A stretch of 64,000 nucleotides of DNA from JAWKIW01 sp046331175 (GCA_046331175.1 JAXLRI010000003.1:558001-622000), one strand, 5' to 3'; numbered from the stretch's first letter, positions 1 to 8,322 are shown. Translations and numbers: made by a program. The notes: a model not told the origin generated them from the sequence alone.

Positions 1-1
1 G

Positions 2-79
2 GTGGTCGACGCCGGCATCGATGCCGTGGTCTCGGACCACGTGGAGCGGCTCGTGGAGACGGTCGGCCGGTTCGCCTGA
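2..79 (+). CDS. C-terminal fragment of a protein cut by the window edge, possibly a glycerophosphodiester phosphodiesterase
   Basis: An open frame enters from the left edge and stops with TGA at 77-79, giving 25 residues that begin VVDAGIDAVVSDH. A 'DAGIDAVVSD' segment shortly before the C-terminus resembles the end of GDPD-family phosphodiesterases, where a similar stretch closes the TIM barrel. With so little sequence this is only a suggestion. The gene converges on lepB, whose stop codon lies 60 bases further on. Confidence 0.35.
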   Translation: MVDAGIDAVVSDHVERLVETVGRFA

Positions 80-138
80 CGGCGTGCCACCGGCGGCCGG
101 CCTGGCGGTCGCCGGGCGGCGTGCCGCCGCGGTGCGGC

Positions 139-798
139 TCAGAGGCCCCCGAGGCGGCTGAACGGCCAGATGCGGACGAAGGCCCGCCCGACGATGTTCT
201 CCTCGGGGATCGGGCCGATCCAGCGGCTGTCGCGGGAGTTCGAGCGGTTGTCGCCCATGACCCAGATCGTGCCCGTCGGGACGGTGCAGGGCTCGGCGAG
301 GGTGCAGGGCTTGGCGCCCTGCGAGGTGGTCACCCCGGTGGGCAGGTACGGCTCGTCGAGCACCTGGCCGTTGATGTAGACCTTGCCCCCCTCGAAGGCG
401 ATCTTCTCCCCGGGCAGCCCGATGACCCGCTTGATGAGGTCGGACGTGGCGTCGTTGGCGCCGGCCTCGGGCGGCTTCTCGAACACCACGATGTCGCCGC
501 GGTTGATGTCGTGCAGCCGGTAGGAGAGCTTGTTGACCAGGACGCGGTCGTTCTTCTCGAGCGTCGGCAGCATCGACTCCGACGGGATGTAGAACGCCTG
601 CATCACGAAGGTCTTGATCAGCAGGGCGACGGCGATCGCCGCCACGATGACGACCACCCACTCGATCACAGCGCCGGCGCCACCCGACCGCTTGGCGGTC
701 GTCGTGCGAGGGGCGGCCCCGGCGGGCGCCACGTCGGGGAACGGGATGGTGGGAGGCGGCCCGGCCTCGGGTGGGTTGCCGGGGGGCACCGTGGTCAT
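139..798 (-). CDS. lepB: Signal peptidase I
   Basis: Type I signal peptidase that removes Sec and Tat signal peptides at the outer face of the membrane, 219 aa. A Pro-rich cytoplasmic N-terminus of about 40 residues precedes one membrane segment (about 43-66). The catalytic serine motif IPSESMLPTL places Ser75 as nucleophile, and the general base is Lys123 in LIKRVIGLPGE. The conserved box MGDNRSNSRDSR follows near residue 180. It starts with ATG at 798, downstream of pafC on the same strand. In many actinobacteria tatA/tatC follow pafBC; here lepB takes that place. Identification is firm from the motifs. Confidence 0.95.
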   Translation of the reverse strand: MTTVPPGNPPEAGPPPTIPFPDVAPAGAAPRTTTAKRSGGAGAVIEWVVVIVAAIAVALLIKTFVMQAFYIPSESMLPTLEKNDRVLVNKLSYRLHDINRGDIVVFEKPPEAGANDATSDLIKRVIGLPGEKIAFEGGKVYINGQVLDEPYLPTGVTTSQGAKPCTLAEPCTVPTGTIWVMGDNRSNSRDSRWIGPIPEENIVGRAFVRIWPFSRLGGL

Positions 799-868
799 GG
801 GGGGTCCTCGGTGGTGGGGAGCGGGCGTCCCCGGCTCGACCGGCGACGGAGCGACACTACCGCCCGGG

Positions 869-1816
869 TCAGCGATCGGCGTAGCGCCGCAGGATCCTTC
901 CCGCGGCGTCGCGGCCGACGTCGGCGAGGTCGGGATCGCCCCCGACCACCCGGCCCAGCGGGCCGAGGCGCACCAGCAGGCGCTCGAGCCAGGGTCGCGC
1001 CACCACCACCAGCGTCACCCGCACGCGCCCGTCACCCAGCTCGTCGACCGCCTCGGACGGGTACTGCTCGACCACCCACCGGGCGGCCGGCTCGAGCTCG
1101 AGCACCACCCGGGGGTCGTCGGGGTTGGGGCGGAAGGCGCCGAGGGACGGCCGCTCGGCCGGGGGGTCGAACGTCTCGCCGGTGAGCGTGGCCTCCTCGA
1201 TGCGGTCGACCCGGAACACCCGGTCGCCATCGGCGCGGTGGCACCACGCCGCCACGTACCAGTGGCCCTGGTCGTGGAACAGCCGCTGGGGGTCGATCTC
1301 GCGCTCGGTGCTCTCGTCGCGCCCGTAGCCGTAGTAGCGCAGGTGCACCCGCTGGTGGCCGGCGATGGCGTCCTGCAGGACCGCCAGGTTGCCGGCCTCG
1401 GCGGGGCCCAGGTCGACGTCGAGGCGGTCGACGTCGACGTCGAGGACGGCGGCCAGCTTGGCCAGCGCCCGGGCCAGCGGGCCCTCGGGGTCGGCGCCCG
1501 GGACGGCCTGCAGCGACCGGCCGGCGGCCAGCAGCGACAGGCCTTCGTCAGGGGTGAGCCGCAGCGGCCGGTCGAAGGCGACGGGCAGGTGCACGAACAC
1601 CCGGTCGTCCTCCACCACCACCTCGACGAGCAGGTCGGGCGTGTAGGGCGCCACGCCGACGAGCGACACGATGTCGAGGTCGGCCTGGAGCTTCTCGCGG
1701 CTCACGTCGTAGCGGGCGCACAGGTCGTCGATCGGGACGCCGTCGGGTCGCGCCGCCACCAGCGGGAGGAGCGACAGCATCCGCTGCACCGAGGCGGTGG
1801 CGCCCGGCCGGGTCAC
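869..1816 (-). CDS. pafC: WYL-domain transcriptional regulator PafC
   Basis: Second subunit of the PafBC-type regulator, 315 aa. In mycobacteria PafBC activates RecA/LexA-independent DNA-damage promoters together with RNA polymerase. A winged-helix segment at the N-terminus is followed by a WYL domain (GHWYVAAWCHR, then RVFRVDRIEE) and the WCX C-terminal extension. The start chosen is GTG at 1816, whose GTGA overlaps the pafB stop by 4 nt; an in-frame ATG at 1837 would give a 25-nt overlap. Placement after pafA and pafB in the proteasome locus supports the assignment. Confidence 0.88.
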   Translation of the reverse strand: MTRPGATASVQRMLSLLPLVAARPDGVPIDDLCARYDVSREKLQADLDIVSLVGVAPYTPDLLVEVVVEDDRVFVHLPVAFDRPLRLTPDEGLSLLAAGRSLQAVPGADPEGPLARALAKLAAVLDVDVDRLDVDLGPAEAGNLAVLQDAIAGHQRVHLRYYGYGRDESTEREIDPQRLFHDQGHWYVAAWCHRADGDRVFRVDRIEEATLTGETFDPPAERPSLGAFRPNPDDPRVVLELEPAARWVVEQYPSEAVDELGDGRVRVTLVVVARPWLERLLVRLGPLGRVVGGDPDLADVGRDAAGRILRRYADR

Positions 1817-2781
1817 GGGGCCAGCTCCCGCAGCCACGACACCACGTCGTCGCGCAGCGACGGCGGGGCGAGGACCTCGGCGTGGTCGAGGAAGGTGAGG
1901 ACGAAGGAGCGGAAGGCATCGGGGTTGGTCACCCGCACCTCGACGACCACCGCGCCGTCGGGTCGCCGGTCGACCACGGCGTCGTCACCGAGGTGCTGGA
2001 CCGCCCACGCCGCCTGCCCAGCATCGACGAGGAGGTGGGCCACGACGGGGTCGCCCTCGCCGTACTCCCACGGCTGGGCCGGGCGACCGGCGTCGGCGAC
2101 GGGGGGCGGGACGAAGGAGCGCGGCTCCCCCATCGCCACGTCGCCCTCGATGCGGTCGATGCGGAAGCTCTTCGTCGTCGTGAGGTCGACGTCGTCCGCG
2201 CCGTCGGCGTCGTGCTCGCGGCCCTGGAGGTACCAGCGGCCGCGCTGGTACTCGATGCGGTGGGGGTCGACCACCCGCTCACGATCGCGGTAGGTGAAGG
2301 TCAGCGGGCGGCGCTCGACCACCGCGCTGAAGGCGCGGGCCAGGTTGGGGTCGCCGGGGAGGTCGGCGAGGGCGTCGTCGGCCCCTCCCCCGGTGCCTCC
2401 GACCGCCCCTGGCGGCTCGTCGGCCACGCCCTCGAGCTTGAGCAGGCCCTCGATGCCGCGGGCGGTGTCGAGGCGGACCAGCGAGGTGGCGAGGTGCACG
2501 GCGGCCAGCTCGTCGGCGGTGAAGCCCGGGTCGCGCAGGTAGTAGTCGTCCCTCCGGATCCGGTAGCCGAGCACCGGTGGGTCGGTGCCGGGCACCTCCT
2601 CGACCGACAGCGGGATGCCCATCTCGCGCAGGTCGTCCTTGTCCCGCTCGAACTGCCGGCGGAAGGAGGCCTTGTTCTCGGGGTACCCGGGGATCTTCTG
2701 GCGGAGCTCCTCGGCGCTCAGCGGGCGGGTGGCCTCGAGCAGCGTCGCAGTGAGCGTGAGGATGCGCTCGAGCTTGTCCAC
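1813..2781 (-). CDS. pafB: WYL-domain transcriptional regulator PafB
   Basis: First subunit of the PafBC regulator, 322 aa. The N-terminal winged helix (MDKLERILTLTATLLEATRP) carries a YPENKASFRRQFERDKDDLR stretch typical of the HTH_11 domain in this family. It leads into a WYL domain (RGRWYLQGRE, then SFRIDRIEG near residue 220) and a WCX tail. It lies 10 nt downstream of pafA and overlaps pafC by 4 nt if pafC starts at 1816, so the three are very probably cotranscribed and translationally coupled. Confidence 0.9.
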   Translation of the reverse strand: MDKLERILTLTATLLEATRPLSAEELRQKIPGYPENKASFRRQFERDKDDLREMGIPLSVEEVPGTDPPVLGYRIRRDDYYLRDPGFTADELAAVHLATSLVRLDTARGIEGLLKLEGVADEPPGAVGGTGGGADDALADLPGDPNLARAFSAVVERRPLTFTYRDRERVVDPHRIEYQRGRWYLQGREHDADGADDVDLTTTKSFRIDRIEGDVAMGEPRSFVPPPVADAGRPAQPWEYGEGDPVVAHLLVDAGQAAWAVQHLGDDAVVDRRPDGAVVVEVRVTNPDAFRSFVLTFLDHAEVLAPPSLRDDVVSWLRELAP

Positions 2782-2791
2782 GCCGGCCGAC

Positions 2792-4150
2792 CTAGAGCGA
2801 GGCGATGAGCTTCTCGACCCGGTCGTCTCGGGCCTTGAAGGGGTCCTTGCAGAGCACGGTCCGCTGCGCCTGGTCGTTGAGCTTCAGGTGCACCCAGTCG
2901 ACGGTGTAGTCGCGCTTGCGCTCTTTGGCCCGGCGGATGAACTCGCCGCGCAGGCGGGCCCGGGTGGTCTGGGGTGGGGTCTCGATGGCGGCGTCGATGT
3001 CGGCGTCGACGCACACCCGCTCGACGAGGTCGCGGGCCTGCATCTTGTAGAAGACGCCCCGGTCGCGGTTGACGTCGTGGTACTGGAGGTCGAGCAACGC
3101 CACGCGCGGGTGGCTGAGCGGCAGGTCGTGCTTGGCCCGGTACTGCTCGACGAGGTTGTGCTTGATGACCCAGTCGACTTCGCGGTCGAGGGTGAACGGG
3201 TCCTTCTCGAGCTGGGTCAGGCAGTGCTCCCACATCTGCAGGGCCTGCTTCTCGAGGGGGCTCAGGTCGCGCCGCTCCGCGTAGCGGAGCGCCCGGCTGA
3301 GGTACTCGCCCTGGATGTCGAGCGCAGAGGCCTCTCGGCCATTGGCCAGCCGGACCCGTCGGCGGCAGGTGAGGTCGTGGCTGATCTCGCGGATGGCCCG
3401 GATGGGGTTCTCCAGCGTCATGTCGCGCAGGACGATCGAGGGCTCCTCGAGCATGCGCAGCAGGATGGAGCAGGCGCCGACCTTCAAGAAGGTGGCGTAC
3501 TCGCTCATGTTGGAGTCGCCGACGATGACGTGCAGCCGGCGGTAGCGCTCGGCGTCGGCGTGGGGCTCGTCGCGGGTGTTGATGATGGGGCGGCTCCGGG
3601 TGGTGGCGCTGGAGACGCCCTCCCAGATGTGCTCGGCCCGCTGGCTGATGCAGAACATGGCGCCGCGGGCCGTCTGCAGCACCTTGCCGGCCCCGGCGTA
3701 GATCTGGCGCGACACGAGGAACGGGATGAGCACCTCGGCGTAGTGGCTGAAGTCGTCGCGGCGTGAGGTGAGGTAGTTCTCGTGGCAGCCGTAGGAGTTG
3801 CCGGCCGAGTCGGTGTTGTTCTTGAAGAGGTAGATGGTCCCCCGGATGCCCTCCTCGCGCAGGCGCTGCTCGGCCGACGCCAGCAGCTGCTCGAGGATGC
3901 GCTCCCCCGCCTTGTCGTGCACGACGAGGTCGTAGATGGAGTCGCACTCGGGCGTGGCGTACTCGGGGTGCGAGCCGACGTCGAGGTAGAGGCGGGCTCC
4001 GTTGGCGAGGAAGACGTTGGACGACCGTCCCCACGACACGACCCGGCGGAACAGGTAGCGGGCCACCTCGTCGGGGCTGAGCCGGCGCTGGCCGCGGAGC
4101 GTGCAGGTGACGCCGTACTCGTTCTCGAGGCCGAAGATCCTGCGCTCCAT
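2792..4150 (-). CDS. pafA: Pup-protein ligase PafA
   Basis: ATP-dependent ligase joining the C-terminal glutamate of Pup to substrate lysines, 452 aa, related to carboxylate-amine ligases. The N-terminal RRIFGLENEYGV holds the Mg-binding Glu9. The NGARLYLDVGSHPEYATPE box holds the catalytic Asp57 (counterpart of Asp64 in corynebacterial PafA), and the FKNNTDSAGNSYGCHENYL box follows. The long insertion that marks Dop is missing near residue 45, which separates this protein from its paralogue at 6737-8248. It starts with ATG at 4150, and pafB begins 10 nt after its stop. A small plus-strand gene separates it from prcA. Confidence 0.97.
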   Translation of the reverse strand: MERRIFGLENEYGVTCTLRGQRRLSPDEVARYLFRRVVSWGRSSNVFLANGARLYLDVGSHPEYATPECDSIYDLVVHDKAGERILEQLLASAEQRLREEGIRGTIYLFKNNTDSAGNSYGCHENYLTSRRDDFSHYAEVLIPFLVSRQIYAGAGKVLQTARGAMFCISQRAEHIWEGVSSATTRSRPIINTRDEPHADAERYRRLHVIVGDSNMSEYATFLKVGACSILLRMLEEPSIVLRDMTLENPIRAIREISHDLTCRRRVRLANGREASALDIQGEYLSRALRYAERRDLSPLEKQALQMWEHCLTQLEKDPFTLDREVDWVIKHNLVEQYRAKHDLPLSHPRVALLDLQYHDVNRDRGVFYKMQARDLVERVCVDADIDAAIETPPQTTRARLRGEFIRRAKERKRDYTVDWVHLKLNDQAQRTVLCKDPFKARDDRVEKLIASL

Positions 4151-4241
4151 CGCGGGACACGCTACCGGTGGCCGCGCCCGGCGAGGTGCACGGTGCCCGA
4201 CGAGGCGGAGGTGGTCCGCGACGCGGCGCTACCGTGGCCCC

Positions 4242-4586
4242 GTGGAGTCGCTGCGCATGGTGCCGCTGGCCAGCACCGCCTCGTCGTTCGAGGCGAAGGT
4301 GCTGGTCGCCCGCCTGGGGTCCGAAGGCGTGGTCTGGGAGCTGCGGGGCCTGGTCGACACCGTCTACCCGTTCGGTGGCCCGGTCGACGTGCTCGTGGCC
4401 GAGCCCGACCTCGATCGAGCGCGCGAGGTGCTGTCGCTGTGCGGCCTCGGCGGGTCGGGCGGCGTGGGGGGCGGCGACGCGGTCGATGCGACGGCGGCGA
4501 CCACCAGCCCCGGCGAGTGGCTGGCCGGCGCCCTGCTGGTGCTGGTGGTGCTGGGGTTCCTGGTGGCCCGGCTGCTCGCGCTGTAG
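4242..4586 (+). CDS. Small membrane-anchored DUF2007-like protein
   Basis: A 114-aa protein read against the proteasome genes. Residues 1-65 (MVPLASTASSFEAKVLVARL ... VDVLVAEPDLDRAREVL) resemble the DUF2007 'putative signal transducing' fold: a beta-alpha-beta unit ending in a 'V.V...D...A...L' helix. A Gly/Ala linker leads to one C-terminal membrane helix (about 92-113). GTG at 4242 is taken as start; ATG at 4257 is an alternative five codons later. It sits in the 450-bp gap between prcA and pafA and diverges from pafA, breaking the usual prcBA-pafA transcription unit. Its function is unknown. Confidence 0.65.
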   Translation: MESLRMVPLASTASSFEAKVLVARLGSEGVVWELRGLVDTVYPFGGPVDVLVAEPDLDRAREVLSLCGLGGSGGVGGGDAVDATAATTSPGEWLAGALLVLVVLGFLVARLLAL

Positions 4587-4603
4587 GCGCGGGGTCGCTC
4601 GGG

Positions 4604-5287
4604 TCAGCCGGCGGCGAGGAGCCCGGCGACCTCGTCGTCGTCGAGGCGCCGGAAGGCGCGCCGGCCGTTGGTGCGCGACAGCACCGCGGCCTCGAGGTCG
4701 TCGGCGCCGAGCGTCCGCTCGGGCCCGGCCAGCGCGGCCACGGCGATGCGCAGCGCGCCGCCGAGGTCGAGGCCGTCGGCGAAGCCCTCCTGCAGGCGGT
4801 CGGCGATGGCGTCGGCCTCGCCGCCGAGCACGGTGAAGTCCTTCTCGTCCATGACCGTGCCGTCGTAGAGGATGTGGAACAGCTGGCTGCCGGCCGGCTC
4901 GTCGCCCACCTCGGCCACGAGGATCTCGACCTCCATCGGCTTCATCTCGTTGGTGAAGATCTGACCGAGGATCTGGGCGTACTGGTTGGCCAGGCTGCGG
5001 GCATCGACGTCCTCGCGGCTGTACGAGAAGCCCTTGAGGTCGGCGTGGCGCACGCCGGCGATGCGGAGCTGGTCGAACTCGTTGTACTTGCCGACGCCGG
5101 CGAAGGCGATGCGGTCGTAGATCTCGCTGACCTTGCGCAAGGTGCTCGAGGGGTTCTCAGCGCAGATGAGGATGCCGTCGTCGTACACGACGGCGGCCAG
5201 GCTGCGGCCCCGGGCGATGCCCTTGCGGGCGTAGTCGGCCCGGTCCTTCATGACCTGTTCGGGCGCGACGTAGAACGGCATGCTCAT
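4604..5287 (-). CDS. prcA: 20S proteasome alpha subunit
   Basis: Structural alpha-ring subunit of the bacterial 20S proteasome, 227 aa. The N-terminal helix H0 (FYVAPEQVMKDRADYARKGI) forms the gate and is followed by GRSLAAVVYDDGILICAEN, aligning with mycobacterial PrcA. The C-terminus lacks the long acidic extension of some homologues. The ATG at 5287 is preceded by GGAGGTGA, a strong ribosome-binding site. prcB stops 43 nt upstream on the same strand. The ring recruits ARC, which ends in the matching GQYL motif. Confidence 0.96.
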   Translation of the reverse strand: MSMPFYVAPEQVMKDRADYARKGIARGRSLAAVVYDDGILICAENPSSTLRKVSEIYDRIAFAGVGKYNEFDQLRIAGVRHADLKGFSYSREDVDARSLANQYAQILGQIFTNEMKPMEVEILVAEVGDEPAGSQLFHILYDGTVMDEKDFTVLGGEADAIADRLQEGFADGLDLGGALRIAVAALAGPERTLGADDLEAAVLSRTNGRRAFRRLDDDEVAGLLAAG

Positions 5288-5330
5288 CGCCGCTCACCTC
5301 CTGCGGTCGGCGTGGGGGCCATCGTGGCCA

Positions 5331-6173
5331 TCAGTCGTCGCCCCCGAGGTCGGCGGTCTCGGGCAGGCGGGGACGGCCCTCGGCCTCGCGGGCGGCGAGG
5401 GCCTCGACCAGTGCCCCGAAGCGCTCGGCGATCTCGGCGTCGGCCACACGGTCGAAGCCGTCGCCGGTGATGGTGGCCACCACCGGGTAGATGCCCCGAA
5501 CGAGGTCGGGCCCGCCGGTGGCGGAGTCCTCGTCGGCGGCCTGGAACAGTGCGGTCAGCGCCAGGTCGACGGCCTGGTCGCGATCGAGCCCCTCCCGGAA
5601 CCCCAGCTTGACCACCGTGCCGGCGTGGAGGCTGCCCGAGCCGGTGGCGGCGAAGTTGGACTCCTCGTAGCGGCCGCCGGTGACGTCGTACTGGAAGAGC
5701 CGCCCGGCCCGTCGGCGGAGGTCGTAGCCGGCGAACAGGGGCACGACGGCGAGGCCCTGCATGGCGGCGGGCAGGTGGTTGCGCACCATCTGCCCCAGCT
5801 GGTTGGCCTTGCCCTCGAGGCTGAGCGTGGTGCCCTCGACCTTCTCGTAGTGCTCGAGCTGGAGCTGGAAGAGCTTGACCATCTCCATGGCGGGCCCGGC
5901 GGCGCCGGCGATGGCCACGCCCGAGTGGCGGTCGGCGGGGAAGACCTTCTCGATCGCCCGGTGTGAGATCAGGTTGCCCGACGTGGCTCGGCGGTCACCG
6001 GCCATCACCACGCCGTCGGCGTAGCGGATGGCCACGACCGTGGTGGCGTGGGTGACGGGCAGGCGCTCGTCGACGGGCCCGTCGGGCAGCGGTGGGGCGA
6101 TGCCGAGGCGTCGGACCAGCTCGACGAAGTCGGGGCCGGGATCGTCGCCCGGACGGAAGAACGGGATGCTCAT
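5331..6173 (-). CDS. prcB: 20S proteasome beta subunit (catalytic)
   Basis: Catalytic beta-ring subunit, 280 aa with a 43-residue propeptide. The mature chain begins at Thr44 (TTVVAIRYADG). Counting from it, Asp17 (in MAGDRRAT) and Lys33 (in AIEKVF) complete the catalytic residues, and the AATGSGS box lies later. The residue before the catalytic threonine is Ala (VTHA/TTVVA) rather than the usual Gly, checked in the DNA as GCC ACG ACC. ATG at 6173 (MSIPFFRPGDDPG) is the start; the frame stays open upstream without family similarity. It follows the endonuclease VII remnant by 11 nt. Confidence 0.96.
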   Translation of the reverse strand: MSIPFFRPGDDPGPDFVELVRRLGIAPPLPDGPVDERLPVTHATTVVAIRYADGVVMAGDRRATSGNLISHRAIEKVFPADRHSGVAIAGAAGPAMEMVKLFQLQLEHYEKVEGTTLSLEGKANQLGQMVRNHLPAAMQGLAVVPLFAGYDLRRRAGRLFQYDVTGGRYEESNFAATGSGSLHAGTVVKLGFREGLDRDQAVDLALTALFQAADEDSATGGPDLVRGIYPVVATITGDGFDRVADAEIAERFGALVEALAAREAEGRPRLPETADLGGDD

Positions 6174-6184
6174 CGGGGCGCAGG

Positions 6185-6469
6185 CTACCGGTCGCGACCG
6201 ACGGTGCCCGCCAGGGCGTCGAGCCGGCGCCGAAGGGCGGCGGCCTCGACCTCGTCGGCGTCGGCCTCGGGGCGCTCGGCCGCCACCGCGGCGACCGTCA
6301 GCTCGCCGATGCGGTGGTGGGTGCCGGCGTACTCGGCGGCCCGCTTGAGCAGCCCCGGGTCGTGGCGGAACTGCCCAAGGCCGGCGTTGCACCGGAAGCA
6401 CAGCAACGAGCGCACGCGCCCGGTGCCGTGGTCGTGGTCGACGTGGAGGGACGCCAGGGGGTGTGTCAC
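6185..6469 (-). CDS. Endonuclease VII (HNH/treble-clef) domain protein, short N-terminus
   Basis: The core HVDHDHGTGRVRSLLCFRCNAGLGQF matches the recombination endonuclease VII family, with the catalytic HxDHxH and the second zinc pair CFRC. The family usually carries another Cys pair and a 'YGI...Y..L...Q.G.C.IC' helix before this point; these are missing, so the protein is truncated or a minimal form. GTG at 6469, 20 nt after the pup stop, gives 94 aa. GTG at 6499 or TTG at 6523 would overlap pup. Endonuclease VII genes beside pup are known in other actinobacteria; their role there is not established. The only nearby Shine-Dalgarno-like bases lie inside a hairpin. Confidence 0.7.
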   Translation of the reverse strand: MTHPLASLHVDHDHGTGRVRSLLCFRCNAGLGQFRHDPGLLKRAAEYAGTHHRIGELTVAAVAAERPEADADEVEAAALRRRLDALAGTVGRDR

Positions 6470-6490
6470 GAACCTGCTTGTCGCAGGTTC
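6470..6490 (-). other. Hairpin at the pup stop codon
   Basis: A perfect 8-bp inverted repeat, GAACCTGC / GCAGGTTC with the 5-nt loop GACAA on the transcribed strand. It begins within the pup TGA and ends one base before the GTG proposed for the endonuclease VII gene. No T-run follows, so it is not a classical terminator. It could attenuate transcription, protect the pup mRNA 3' end, or hide the AGG upstream of the next start so that translation depends on ribosomes leaving pup. Confidence 0.6.
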
Positions 6491-6683
6491 ACTCTCCACC
6501 CTTCTGCACGTAGCTCTTGACAAAATCCTCGGCGTTGGTCTCGAGGACGTCGTCGATCTCGTCGAGCAGGTCGTCGAGCTCGGCCTTCAGCTTCTCGCCC
6601 TTCTCGGACGTGGCGGGGGCCTCCTCGACGGTCTCCTCGGTGCGGGCCGGGGCCGTCTTCTTGATCTGCTCTCGCTCAGCCAT
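6489..6683 (-). CDS. pup: Prokaryotic ubiquitin-like protein Pup
   Basis: The 64-aa protein tag for proteasomal degradation. A disordered, charged N-terminus (1-27) precedes the helical ARC-binding region (about 28-51, KLKAELDDLLDEIDDVLETN), then DFVKSYVQKGGE. The last codons read GGT GGA GAG TGA, so the protein ends in Gly-Gly-Glu and needs no deamidation before PafA uses it. ATG at 6683 begins MAEREQIKK. dop lies 53 nt upstream on the same strand, and the C-terminal codon abuts a hairpin. Confidence 0.97.
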   Translation of the reverse strand: MAEREQIKKTAPARTEETVEEAPATSEKGEKLKAELDDLLDEIDDVLETNAEDFVKSYVQKGGE

Positions 6684-6736
6684 GTGCCGTTCTCACTGCG
6701 CTCGTGCACCTCGCTCGGCGAGGGCGCCGGGGTTGC

Positions 6737-8248
6737 TCAGGACCCCAGCATGCCCAAGAGCTCGGCCGGGGTGGTGCATCCCGCCAGCAGGCTACCCACG
6801 TGGGCCTCGGTTCCACGGGTCGGTTCCATCATCGGCACCCGGCGGAGGGGGTCGGTGCCCACGTCGAACACGAGCGAGTCCCAGTTGGCGGCCACGATGT
6901 CGCCGGGCCAGCGCTGGAGGCACTTGCCCCGGAAGTAGGCACGGGTGTCGGTGGGCGGCTCGGTGATGGCCAGCTCGGCCTCGGCGTCGGTGGTGATCCG
7001 CTCGAGGCCGACCCGCGCCGCCAGCGACTTGTCGGGGCGCAGGTCGTGGTACTGGAGGTCCATGGCGGCGAGGCGGGCGTCGTCCCACTCGAGGCCGTGG
7101 CGCTCGCGGTAGCCATCGATGAGCCGGTGCTTGGCCACCCAGTCGAGCTGGGTCGCCAGGGTCGCGGGATCGGTCTCGAGACCGGTCAGGACCTCCTCCC
7201 AGCGCCGCAGCACCTCGGCGCCGACCTCGGCGCCGACCGCCTCGAGCCCGGTGGACTCGGCGTACTTCTTGGCGGCGTCGAGCAGCTCCCACTGCACCTC
7301 GAGGGCGGTCACGGTCGAGCCGTCGTCGAGCTCGAAGGCCCGGGAGAGCGACAGGTCGTAGGAGACGTTGCGCATGGTGGCCACGGGCGCCGCGAACACG
7401 AACTCGCGGGGCAGGGCGTCGTCTTCGACCATGGCCAGGACGATCGCGGTGGTGCCGACCTTGAGGAAGGTGGCGACCTCGGAGAGGTTGGCGTCGCCGC
7501 AGATGACGTGGAGCCGGCGGTACTTCTGGGCGTCGCTGTGGGGCTCGTCCCGAGTGTTCACGATGGGCCGCTTCAGCGTGGTCTCGAGCCCGACCTCCTC
7601 CTCGAAGAAGTCGGCGCGCTGGGTGAGCTGGAACGGCACCTCGCGCCACGAGATCCCGGCCGCCTCGCTGCCCACCTTGCCCGCACCGGTGAAGAGCTGG
7701 CGGGTGATGAAGTGGGCCATGGCGTGCACGACGATGCGACCGAACGGCACCGTGCGGTCCATGAGGTAGTTCTCGTGGCAGCCGTAGGAGTTGCCCTTGC
7801 GATCGGAGTTGTTCTTGTAGACGACCAGCTCCTGGCCCTCGGGCAGCAGGCGGCGGGCGGCGTCCATCGACTGCACGAGGATGCGTTCGGCGGCCTTGTC
7901 GAACACGACGATGGACCGGGCGTCGGCGCACTCGGGCGTGGACAGCTCGGGGTGGGCGTGGTCGACGTAGTAGCGGGCGCCGTTGGTGAGCACGGCGTTG
8001 ACCAGGTGGGTCTCGACCTCGGGAGCCAGCGTGCCCATCGGCGCGCTGCCACGGGCGTCGTTGCCGGGCATCTCGTCCTCGAAGTCCCAGCCGACCTTGG
8101 GGGCCGAGCCGGCGGCCGCGGCCCGCTCGCGCTCGTTGATGTAGGCGTTGATCAGCAACGAGGAGGCGGCGATGGGGTTGGACTCCCCCGCCCCGCGCAA
8201 CAGGATGCCGAACTCGGTCTCGACGCCGACGATCTTGGGGATGGCCAC
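6737..8248 (-). CDS. dop: Depupylase Dop
   Basis: 503-aa paralogue of PafA that cleaves the isopeptide bond between Pup and substrates. It begins MAIPKIVGVETEFGI (Glu10 binds Mg). An insertion absent from PafA (about 42-78, including PGNDARGSAPMGTL) corresponds to the Dop loop. NGARYYVDHAHPELSTPEC carries catalytic Asp96, and YKNNSDRKGNSYGCHENYL follows. In many actinobacteria Dop also deamidates a Pup ending in Gln; here Pup is encoded with Glu, so only depupylation should be needed. ATG at 8248; the accessory cassette ends 74 nt upstream. Confidence 0.97.
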   Translation of the reverse strand: MAIPKIVGVETEFGILLRGAGESNPIAASSLLINAYINERERAAAAGSAPKVGWDFEDEMPGNDARGSAPMGTLAPEVETHLVNAVLTNGARYYVDHAHPELSTPECADARSIVVFDKAAERILVQSMDAARRLLPEGQELVVYKNNSDRKGNSYGCHENYLMDRTVPFGRIVVHAMAHFITRQLFTGAGKVGSEAAGISWREVPFQLTQRADFFEEEVGLETTLKRPIVNTRDEPHSDAQKYRRLHVICGDANLSEVATFLKVGTTAIVLAMVEDDALPREFVFAAPVATMRNVSYDLSLSRAFELDDGSTVTALEVQWELLDAAKKYAESTGLEAVGAEVGAEVLRRWEEVLTGLETDPATLATQLDWVAKHRLIDGYRERHGLEWDDARLAAMDLQYHDLRPDKSLAARVGLERITTDAEAELAITEPPTDTRAYFRGKCLQRWPGDIVAANWDSLVFDVGTDPLRRVPMMEPTRGTEAHVGSLLAGCTTPAELLGMLGS

Positions 8249-8322
8249 GGGGCGACCCTAGCGGCCGTCGGGTGGACTGCCTTGTGCGGCGACACCTGCC
8301 GCTCTGCCGCCGCCGGTGGTCC

